From: Phycisphaerales bacterium
GTDB lineage: Bacteria; Planctomycetota; Phycisphaerae; Phycisphaerales; UBA1924
DNA: 63,916 nucleotides
Reading direction: 5' to 3'
Assembly (NCBI GenBank): GCA_029260475.1
Contig: JAJDDE010000165.1
Coordinates: forward strand, 1 to 63,916
This document shows, one piece after another, positions 57,903 through 63,916 of this stretch; positions within the stretch are counted from its first letter, which is position 1, and every line of letters begins with the position of its first letter. The notes under the pieces were generated by a model that saw only the letters and a list, made by a program, of their open reading frames with translations, made no database searches and was not told the DNA's origin. The translations under genes and the position numbers were made by a program.

Positions 57903-58691
57903 TCAACCGCCCGCGACAACCGTCGCGAGCGCCACCGCTTCCTGTGTCTTGAGGACGAACTCCTCGATCGCGTCGAGCGACAGCGACCCGCCCCGATCGG
58001 CGCTCGCCGACATCGCGTGGTGCGCTGTGCGCATCGAACGCACCGCCTCCACGAGCGCCACCAATGACGGGTCATCCGTCATCTCCCCAACGCCCGCGGC
58101 GACGGCGTCGCTCCGTGCGATCAGCGCTTGCGAGGCGAAACCCAGGCCCGCGGGGTCCAGGTCGTGTTCGATCAGTCGTGACAGCGCCTCGACCACGGGG
58201 TCCGACGCCCCGATCACCGCCCGCATCGCGCCGCCCCGGCGTGACGAATCGCTGATCGACCGGAGGTGATCGAGCAGCGCCCCCGCCGCCAGCACGCCCG
58301 GCTCAGAGACGCCGATCAGCCCGAGCGTGGTCGCGAGGTCCGAGGCGATCGCGTCCGCGTCATCGTCCGCCGCGAGCGCCTCCAGCAGCGAGGCGTACAT
58401 CGCGAGCGCCCGGAGCGCCAGCAGGCGGGCCGCGACATCCTCCGCGTCCAGCGCACGATCGAGGTCATCCAACCAGAGCGCCGCTCCGCGTGGATTCCCC
58501 GCGTCAAGGACGCCCCGCGTGTCCGCGATCGTCCGCTCGCGGAGACCGACCAGCGCCTCCCCCACCGCTCCCGAGAGCTTTTCGGTCGCCCTCGCGAAGC
58601 GCGAGACCGCCAGGCGCTCCTGCGCCGTGACGCCGCAACCCGCGAGGAGCGCCGTCGTCGTGATCACCATCGATATCCAGAATCGTCCCAT
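57903..58691 (-). CDS. Helical lipoprotein of unknown function
   Basis: 262 residues from ATG 58691. The signal peptide ends in a lipobox (LLAGC, then GVTAQERLAV). The mature part is almost all alpha-helical, Ala/Leu/Asp-rich and without catalytic motifs (DDLDRALDAEDVAARLLALR, GFASQALIARSDAVAAGVGE). It pairs with the small helical protein downstream. Family unknown. Confidence 0.7.
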   Translation of the reverse strand: MGRFWISMVITTTALLAGCGVTAQERLAVSRFARATEKLSGAVGEALVGLRERTIADTRGVLDAGNPRGAALWLDDLDRALDAEDVAARLLALRALAMYASLLEALAADDDADAIASDLATTLGLIGVSEPGVLAAGALLDHLRSISDSSRRGGAMRAVIGASDPVVEALSRLIEHDLDPAGLGFASQALIARSDAVAAGVGEMTDDPSLVALVEAVRSMRTAHHAMSASADRGGSLSLDAIEEFVLKTQEAVALATVVAGG

Positions 58692-58887
58692 CGTGTGCCT
58701 CCGTGTTCGGTGTGCCCGGACGGAAGCTACGCCCGGACGGAGGCCGCACAAGCGGGGCGTCGCGCACATCCACCAAACAGCGCACGTCCCCGTGCGCTGT
58801 CCCTGACTTTGTGCACAAACTCGCCCGAAGGCGCGCGTTTGCTACACTCGCGCCGGCACGAGGAGTGTGCCCCGGAGCGACCCACGG

Positions 58888-60795
58888 ATGGCGAAAACGA
58901 CCAAGAAATCGAGCCCTCGCGCGACCGCCGAGAGCATGGCCAAGAGCCAGCGCGAGATCTCCGTCAGCGAGTTTTTCGCGAAGAACCGGCACCTGCTGGG
59001 CTTCGACAACCCTCGCAAGGCCCTGCTGACCACCGTCAAAGAAGCGGTGGACAACGCCCTGGACGCCTGCGAAGAGGCGGGCATGCTCCCGGACATCCTC
59101 GTCGAGATCCGCCACCTCTCGGACGTCTCCGAGGACCGCTTCGTTGCGATCATCCAGGACAACGGGCCCGGCATCGTCCGCTCCCAGATCGAGAACATCT
59201 TCGGCAAGCTGCTCTACGGCTCCAAGTTCCACCGCCTCAAGATGAGCCGCGGGCAGCAGGGCATCGGCATCTCCGCGGCGGGCATGTACGGGCTGATGAC
59301 CACCGGCAAGCCCGTGAAGATCATCACCCGGACGGGCCCGCGCAAAGCGGCCCACGAGGTCGTCCTCAAGATGGACACCTCCAAGAACAAGGCCGACATC
59401 GTCAGCGACAACGAGGTGGGTGACGCGGAGGGCATCTTCGCGAAGGAACTCAACGGCACGGGCACCGGCACGCGCGTCGAGATCGAGCTCAAGGGCAAGT
59501 ACTTCACCGGCGCGCGCAGCGTCGATGAGTACGTGCAGCTCACCGCCGTCGCCAACCCCCACGCGCGCTTCACCTACAAAACGCCCCCCACCTCCGCCAA
59601 GCCCGATGGCGACACCGTCGTCTTCGAGCGCACGGTGGACGAGCTCCCCGACCTTCCCGAGGAGATCAAGCCACACCCGCACGGCATCGAGCTCGGCACG
59701 CTCATCTCCATGCTCGAGCGCACCGAGCAGAACCAGCTGGGCGGATTCCTCGAGAACGAGTTCTGCCGCCTGGGGCCCAAGATCCGCCAGCAGGTCGCTC
59801 AAGCCGCGGGGCTCACGACGCGCACATGGACCAGCGGCGTCACGCACCTCCAGGCCGAAGCGCTCTTCAAGGCGCTCGAATCCACCAAGGTCATGGGCCC
59901 GCCCACGAACTGCCTCTCGCCCATCGGCGTGCGCACGCTGCTCAAGGGATTGCAGCAGGGGATGACGCCCGATTTCATCGCGGCATCGTCGCGCCCGCCC
60001 GGCGTCTATCGCGGCAGGCCCTTCGTCATCGAAGCGGGCATCGCGTATGGAGGTGACATCTCCACCGAGGAGAGCGCGAAGGTCTACCGCTTCGCCAACC
60101 GCGTACCGCTGCAGTACCAGCAGAGCGCGTGCTCGAGTTTCAAGGCGGTGACCGAAACGGGCTGGAAGAATTACGCGCTGCAGCAGCCCAAGGGGGGCGT
60201 GCCCGTCGGCCCCATCGTCTTCATGGTGCACATGGCCTCTGTCTGGGTGCCCTTCACCAGCGAATCCAAAGAGGCGATCGCCGACTACGACGAGATCCGC
60301 AAGGAGATGCGCCTCGCGCTGCAGGACTGCGGGCGCAAGCTCGGCACCTACCTCCGCAAACGCCAGAAGATGAAGCGCGAGGGCGAGCGGCGCGGCGTCT
60401 TCAAGCGCTACATCGGCGAGATCGCCAAGGCGTGCGAGGCGCTCAACGGCACCGACGCCGACGCGCTCTACGAAGCGCTCCTCGAGACCGCCGAAGAGAA
60501 GACCGCGCAGTTCGACGACGTGCTCGACGACGCCGGCAAGGTTGTGGAAAACCATGCGCGTCTGTCGAAGGACGACGGCGTCTTCATCCGCGAAGACAAC
60601 GGCTCGGCACCAACGGGGTCGGACATCGACCTCGAGCGGGCCGCGGACGAGAAGGAAGCGGAGCTCGCCGAGACGGAACCCGAGACAGGCACAAACCTCT
60701 TTGGCGAAGCGGAGCCGGCGTCGAAGACCACGAAGAAGCGCATCGTCAAGAAGGTGAAGAAGAAGGTGCGCAAGACGAGTTCCAGAACTTCATGA
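58888..60795 (+). CDS. top6B: DNA topoisomerase VI subunit B
   Basis: 635 residues from ATG 58888 (GGAG 10 nt upstream). GHKL ATPase motifs: [14 protein letters not shown] (E52, N56), QDNGPGIV (91-96) and [14 protein letters not shown] (122-135). The helix-two-turns-helix and transducer regions follow, with [17 protein letters not shown] as the ATP-switch Lys region. It drives strand passage by ATP-dependent dimerisation and pairs with Top6A. A Lys-rich N-terminus and a C-terminal tail ([20 protein letters not shown]) are extra to archaeal proteins. The stop overlaps the next start (ATGA). Topo VI is chiefly archaeal and plant, and only scattered in bacteria. Confidence 0.95.
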   Translation: MAKTTKKSSPRATAESMAKSQREISVSEFFAKNRHLLGFDNPRKALLTTVKEAVDNALDACEEAGMLPDILVEIRHLSDVSEDRFVAIIQDNGPGIVRSQIENIFGKLLYGSKFHRLKMSRGQQGIGISAAGMYGLMTTGKPVKIITRTGPRKAAHEVVLKMDTSKNKADIVSDNEVGDAEGIFAKELNGTGTGTRVEIELKGKYFTGARSVDEYVQLTAVANPHARFTYKTPPTSAKPDGDTVVFERTVDELPDLPEEIKPHPHGIELGTLISMLERTEQNQLGGFLENEFCRLGPKIRQQVAQAAGLTTRTWTSGVTHLQAEALFKALESTKVMGPPTNCLSPIGVRTLLKGLQQGMTPDFIAASSRPPGVYRGRPFVIEAGIAYGGDISTEESAKVYRFANRVPLQYQQSACSSFKAVTETGWKNYALQQPKGGVPVGPIVFMVHMASVWVPFTSESKEAIADYDEIRKEMRLALQDCGRKLGTYLRKRQKMKREGERRGVFKRYIGEIAKACEALNGTDADALYEALLETAEEKTAQFDDVLDDAGKVVENHARLSKDDGVFIREDNGSAPTGSDIDLERAADEKEAELAETEPETGTNLFGEAEPASKTTKKRIVKKVKKKVRKTSSRTS

Positions 60796-61394
60796 ACGTC
60801 CGCACCGAGTACAGAATGAAGCACATGCTTCGTCTCACAACAGATGGAGCACGAATCACAGATCGCCCGCTCCCTTCCGTGTGGTTCAGCGTTGTTTGTT
60901 TGCTGATCACAGGGGTGACCGGATGGCTCGCGGACATCATCTGGATTCCGCTTGCGTATGTGGTCTACTTGACGACTCGCGTAGGTGTCGGGCTGGTTCG
61001 CGGCCGCAAAGTGGTACTCGAAGCCGATGACAGCGCGCTTGTCTGTCCTCCGCTGAACCTGAAGCTCTCGAAACGTGACGTCCTCGGCCTGTTCGATGTC
61101 TCCGCACTGTTCTGGCGCGACAAAGAACGACGTGATTTTAAAGCACTGATGGGCGTTAACTGTCCGGCAGCGGTGGCTCAGACTCCTGAAGGCATCGAGT
61201 TGGTCCCGCTCTACGACAAACTGACCGGTCCGGGATGGCGGTCCCTCACGTCGGAATTCTGCGAGGCAACACGCCTCAGGTTCATCGGGGGCATGTGCAC
61301 TATGCACGAGCGTATATTCGATGACGAAGAAGACATCTGGGTCGCGGCAAGGGTAGAGGCTCTAGCGCAACTCGACGAGACAGGTACCAATTAG
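60792..61394 (+). CDS. Orphan membrane protein between top6B and top6A
   Basis: 200 residues. The ATG overlaps the top6B stop (ATGA). Two adjacent membrane helices (about 28-66, [20 protein letters not shown]) are followed by a soluble domain. [20 protein letters not shown] and the pattern after it look like a small beta domain of bacterial PH type, but this is a guess. GC is about 53 percent in one counted line, against mid-60s around it. The gene separates two subunits that are normally adjacent and ends 2 nt before top6A. No known family. Confidence 0.7.
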   Translation: MNVRTEYRMKHMLRLTTDGARITDRPLPSVWFSVVCLLITGVTGWLADIIWIPLAYVVYLTTRVGVGLVRGRKVVLEADDSALVCPPLNLKLSKRDVLGLFDVSALFWRDKERRDFKALMGVNCPAAVAQTPEGIELVPLYDKLTGPGWRSLTSEFCEATRLRFIGGMCTMHERIFDDEEDIWVAARVEALAQLDETGTN

Positions 61395-61396
61395 CT

Positions 61397-62584
61397 ATGG
61401 CCAAGAAGACCACAACCAAAAAGACGACTGCGAAAAAAGTCTCGGGCAAGAAGGTCACCAAGAAACCCTCCGCCCGCGGCAAGTCCGGCGCCGCGTCCGA
61501 CAAAGACACGATGGCGGCGCTCATGCGCCTCGCCGACAGCGTGAGCAAGGCGGGGCTCGCGGGCAGCGACCCGACGATGGACGTGCCCAGCCGCACGCTC
61601 AGCAACACCAGCTACAACGCGAAGAAGCGCATGCTCGAGATGGGCGACGCCTACCAGCAACGCGAGCTCTTCAACCTCAACCAGGCCAAGAAGTTCATGC
61701 AGACGATGCTCGTCGGCAAGGGCGTCAAGAACCTCATCGATCAGGGCAAGACCTCCAGCCTTCGCGGCATGTTCTACGCCGGTCTCCACACCATCCAGGG
61801 CACCAAAGAGAAGACCTTCGGCGACCAGACCGAGTGCGACAGCGTGCTCGAAGACCTCGAGGTCGTCCTCGGCGCGATGCGCGAAGAGCTGCACGTCTTC
61901 GCGAAGAAGCGCGGCACGATGGTCGGCAACATCACCGTCGTGGATGCGGGCGACGACATCGACTGCCGGCGCATGGGCACGGGCGGTTACGCGATCCCCT
62001 CCATCTGCGAGCCCAACGTCATCCAGTTCAAGAAGTGCGAAGCGAAGTTCATCCTCCACGTCGAGAAGGACACCGTCTGGCAGCGCTTCAACGAGGACCG
62101 CTTCTGGGAGAAGCACAACTGCATCTTGACCGAGGGCTCCGGCCAGCCCACCCGCGGCGTGCGCCGCATGCTCCAACGCCTGCACGACGAGCTGGGCCTG
62201 CCCATCTACTGCCTGCTCGATTGCGACCCCTGGGGGCACTACATCTACAGCGTCATCAAGCAGGGGTCCATCTCGCTCGCGTACGAGAGCCAGCGCATGG
62301 CGATTCCTGATGCAAAGTTCCTGGGCATCCGCGCGATGGACTACGAGCGCTACGACCTCTCGGACGACGTGCAGATCGAGCTCAACGACCGCGACATCAC
62401 CCGCGCGAAGCAGATCGCCGAGTACCCGTGGTTCGCCAAGAAGAAGCCCTGGCAGATGGAGATCCAGAAGATGCTGAAGAACGGCTTCAAGATGGAGGTT
62501 GAAGCGCTCATCACCAAGGACATCAGCTACGTGACCGAGGTGTACGTGCCCGAGCGGTTGCAGGCGAAGGATTGGCTGGACTAA
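61397..62584 (+). CDS. top6A: DNA topoisomerase VI subunit A (Spo11-like)
   Basis: 395 residues. After a Lys/Thr-rich N-terminus (about 1-30), the winged-helix domain has the likely catalytic Tyr Y127 in SLRGMFYAGLHT. The Toprim domain has E223 (HVEKDTVWQRF) and D275/D277 (LLDCDPWGHYIYSVIKQGS), the metal-binding residues. Tyr and Toprim together cut DNA with 2-nt 5' overhangs. It starts 2 nt after the orphan gene. The last ~30 codons, ERLQAKDWLD and before, recur as a second copy downstream (63049-63140). Confidence 0.95.
   Translation: MAKKTTTKKTTAKKVSGKKVTKKPSARGKSGAASDKDTMAALMRLADSVSKAGLAGSDPTMDVPSRTLSNTSYNAKKRMLEMGDAYQQRELFNLNQAKKFMQTMLVGKGVKNLIDQGKTSSLRGMFYAGLHTIQGTKEKTFGDQTECDSVLEDLEVVLGAMREELHVFAKKRGTMVGNITVVDAGDDIDCRRMGTGGYAIPSICEPNVIQFKKCEAKFILHVEKDTVWQRFNEDRFWEKHNCILTEGSGQPTRGVRRMLQRLHDELGLPIYCLLDCDPWGHYIYSVIKQGSISLAYESQRMAIPDAKFLGIRAMDYERYDLSDDVQIELNDRDITRAKQIAEYPWFAKKKPWQMEIQKMLKNGFKMEVEALITKDISYVTEVYVPERLQAKDWLD
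62493..62580 (+). repeat. Direct repeat, copy 1: 3' end of top6A
   Basis: This 88-nt segment lies inside top6A and matches 63049-63136 exactly from 62506 to 62580 (75 nt), with three mismatches in the 13 nt before. The offset is 556 nt. Copy 1 ends with TAA, copy 2 with TGA. Confidence 0.97.
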
Positions 62585-62598
62585 GGCAGGAAGTACTT

Positions 62599-63030
62599 GT
62601 GAAACACTGGCGCGGTGATTTTCCCGTGAAACGGAAACAATTCAACGTCTGCATGACACGAGATAGTGTCTGTATGGCGGACGACGTGGATGCACCCAAC
62701 GAAGCACGGTGGGGCTTCGAGGTCGAGTACGCTACTTGCTACGAATTGTGCTTCAAAATCGCAGAGAGAATCGGCGCAGAGCTACCGCAGATCGCTGGCG
62801 GACAAGCGACATGGACGGCGCACTCCGGGTCACCCTTCCCCTTTGCAGTGATCGCGCAGCAGTGGAACTGGAAAGAGCCAAGACTATCGATGTTCTTGGA
62901 CGAACAAGATGAGTCGATGCTGCGATACGAGAACGGGACGCTTCATCTGCACGCGGTCTATCATGCGCAGGTCGATCCAGAAGTTCTGCAGCAGATCGTG
63001 CGAAATTTTTGTAGCGCGAGGACTCCGTGA
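62599..63030 (+). CDS. Orphan gene flanked by the duplicated top6A end
   Basis: 143 residues from GTG 62599, with AGGA about 7 nt upstream and 14 nt after the top6A stop. It has no signal peptide or membrane helix. It looks like a compact alpha/beta protein (RWGFEVEYATCYELCFKIAE ... HLHAVYHAQVDPEVLQQIVR) with several Cys near the start (C15, C22). No family is recognised; the size and the setting would fit an immunity-type or other cargo protein, without proof. GC is 53 percent in one counted line. Its stop overlaps the GTG of the top6A-tail fragment (GTGA). Confidence 0.68.
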   Translation: MKHWRGDFPVKRKQFNVCMTRDSVCMADDVDAPNEARWGFEVEYATCYELCFKIAERIGAELPQIAGGQATWTAHSGSPFPFAVIAQQWNWKEPRLSMFLDEQDESMLRYENGTLHLHAVYHAQVDPEVLQQIVRNFCSARTP

Positions 63031-63140
63031 GTACCGGGCTTTGGCAGTTGGAGGTCGAGGTGCTCATCACCAAGGACATCAGCTACGTGACCGAGGTGTA
63101 CGTGCCCGAGCGGTTGCAGGCGAAGGATTGGCTGGATTGA
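63027..63140 (+). pseudogene. Duplicated C-terminal fragment of top6A
   Basis: A 37-codon open frame from GTG 63027 to TGA 63140, of which the last 31 codons repeat the end of Top6A (LEVEVLITKDISYVTEVY and on to LQAKDWLD). One substitution (Ala to Val) and two silent changes separate the copies, apart from the first codon (Met/Leu). It overlaps the orphan stop by 4 nt and ends 3 nt before the SRPBCC start. That spacing suggests this copy marks the original top6A-SRPBCC junction. Whether the peptide is made is unknown. Confidence 0.8.
63049..63136 (+). repeat. Direct repeat, copy 2: top6A 3' end
   Basis: Second copy of 62493-62580, with 75 nt identical (63062-63136). The sequence left of 63048 is unrelated to top6A. 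Confidence 0.97.
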
Positions 63141-63143
63141 CCG

Positions 63144-63614
63144 ATGCCCGCTGACGTCGTCCTCACGCTGCGCCACGTCACCACGACCCCCCCGGGGTGC
63201 CTCGCGGAAGCGATACTGACGCCTGAACGCTGGTCTGAGTTCACGGGCTGGGGCCCCCTCCCGGGCATCCGCGAAGCGGTGTTCCGAGAGCGGACCGATG
63301 CTGTGGTCGGCACCAAGATCTACGTCACCAACACCGACGGTTCGTCCCACACCGAGACCATCCGCGTGTGGGATCTCCCCCGCGAGATCGTGCTCGATTT
63401 CGGGGACTTCGTGAAGCCACTCTCGGGCATCTCGTCAGGGTTCGAAGAGCGCTTCGACTTCTCGGAGGTCGAGGGCGGGCATCACGAAATCGTCCGCACG
63501 ATGAGCATGCGCCCGAAGCACACCCCCGGGCGGCTCGCGCTGCTCATCATCCGCCCGATGATGGAACGCGCCCTGATGAAGCACATGCGCCTCATCGATC
63601 GCGAGTCCGCGTAA
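63144..63614 (+). CDS. SRPBCC-family protein
   Basis: 156 residues. It starts 3 nt after the duplicated top6A end. The helix-grip fold of the SRPBCC/polyketide cyclase superfamily is suggested by TPERWSEFTGWGPLPGIREA, VGTKIYVTNTDGSSHTETI, LPREIVLDFGDF and a long C-terminal helix (RPMMERALMKHMRLIDRES). Members bind a hydrophobic ligand; the substrate cannot be told. It may be cotranscribed with top6A. Confidence 0.8.
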   Translation: MPADVVLTLRHVTTTPPGCLAEAILTPERWSEFTGWGPLPGIREAVFRERTDAVVGTKIYVTNTDGSSHTETIRVWDLPREIVLDFGDFVKPLSGISSGFEERFDFSEVEGGHHEIVRTMSMRPKHTPGRLALLIIRPMMERALMKHMRLIDRESA

Positions 63615-63623
63615 GCTCTGCGC

Positions 63624-63916
63624 ATGGGACTCTTCGACGGCACACCACTCGAACGCCCCGTCACCTGCGATCGCTGCGGCGCGTCGCTCGACGCCTGCAC
63701 CTGCCCGCGCGACAAGGACGGCAACGTGCGCGCGCCGCAGGACCAATCGCCGCGCGTCCGCCGCGAGAAGCGGCGCGGCAAGTGGGCCACCGTCGTCACC
63801 GAGCTCGACCCCGTCGCCACCGATCTCAAAGCGCTGCTCAAGGCGCTCCGCACAAGCCTCGGTACCGGCGGTGGGATCACCGATGGCGAACTGATCATCC
63901 AGGGCGACCACCGCGA
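63624..63916 (+). CDS. SUI1/eIF1-like translation initiation factor (YciH family), 3' end outside the window
   Basis: The first 97 residues are visible. A short zinc-ribbon-like start (CDRCGASLDACTC) precedes the SUI1 domain: RRGKWATVVTELDPVATDLK, ALLKALRTSLGTGGGITDGE and LIIQGDHR, with the GTGGG loop diagnostic of SUI1. Bacterial members (YciH) monitor start-site choice but are not essential where studied. It starts 9 nt after the SRPBCC gene. The stop lies beyond the window. Confidence 0.93.
   Translation, partial: MGLFDGTPLERPVTCDRCGASLDACTCPRDKDGNVRAPQDQSPRVRREKRRGKWATVVTELDPVATDLKALLKALRTSLGTGGGITDGELIIQGDHR

Noticed and set aside
60700-61480. Direct repeat of the top6B end after the orphan at 60792-61394, like that at top6A
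   Set aside because: The Lys-codon runs at the end of top6B and the start of top6A look alike but do not align as a duplicated segment; no regenerated gene end is seen.

Overview
The window looks like chromosomal DNA of a planctomycete, most likely class Phycisphaerae. This is inferred from the gene content: secreted proteins ending in a Cys-flanked double dockerin-like repeat, a PEP-CTERM-like tail ending in RRRR, zinc-ribbon membrane proteins with a CxxCG(F/Y)D...CPECG pattern, an Alternative Complex III / caa3 oxidase operon, mreBCD and a bacterial DNA topoisomerase VI. The DNA is GC-rich and gene-dense, mostly housekeeping genes. No rRNA, tRNA, CRISPR array, transposase or phage gene was recognised.

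Layout. 1-8.5 kb: exported proteins (a partial dockerin protein, a multidomain serine protease, two tandem endonuclease/exonuclease/phosphatase-fold proteins, a PEP-CTERM-like protein), several closed by strong hairpin terminators. 8.6-13.2 kb: rpe, accD-lnt and a HEAT-repeat lipoprotein. 13.4-17.4 kb: a membrane coiled-coil protein, a 70-residue membrane protein and mreBCD. 17.4-21.5 kb: phenylalanine hydroxylase and small membrane, lipoprotein and redox genes. 21.5-27.7 kb: sucAB (minus strand) divergent from a cysteine-less SthA-like flavoprotein. 27.7-33.6 kb (minus): rimB-rimK, mutL, an orphan membrane protein, an exported MsrB-MsrA fusion. 33.6-38.3 kb: queuosine-precursor transporter, VOC protein, DUF3179 lipoprotein, thyX, MFS transporter.

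38.4-54.2 kb (minus) is one long respiratory cluster: actABCDEF, a small membrane protein, a SCO copper chaperone and ctaCDEF. Together these would carry electrons from quinol through ACIII to a caa3-type (A2-like) oxidase. Heme A synthase (ctaA) diverges from it, and a Fur-box-like palindrome lies in the shared promoter region. 56-58.7 kb: an orphan membrane protein, a DoxX-like protein, ndk and two unknown genes.

58.9-63.9 kb: topoisomerase VI subunits B and A with an AT-richer orphan gene between them, then a second AT-richer orphan followed by an extra copy of the last ~90 bp of top6A. This is the most unusual structure in the window: a 556-bp insertion that regenerates the end of the gene it sits beside. 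An SRPBCC protein and a partial SUI1/eIF1-like factor end the window.
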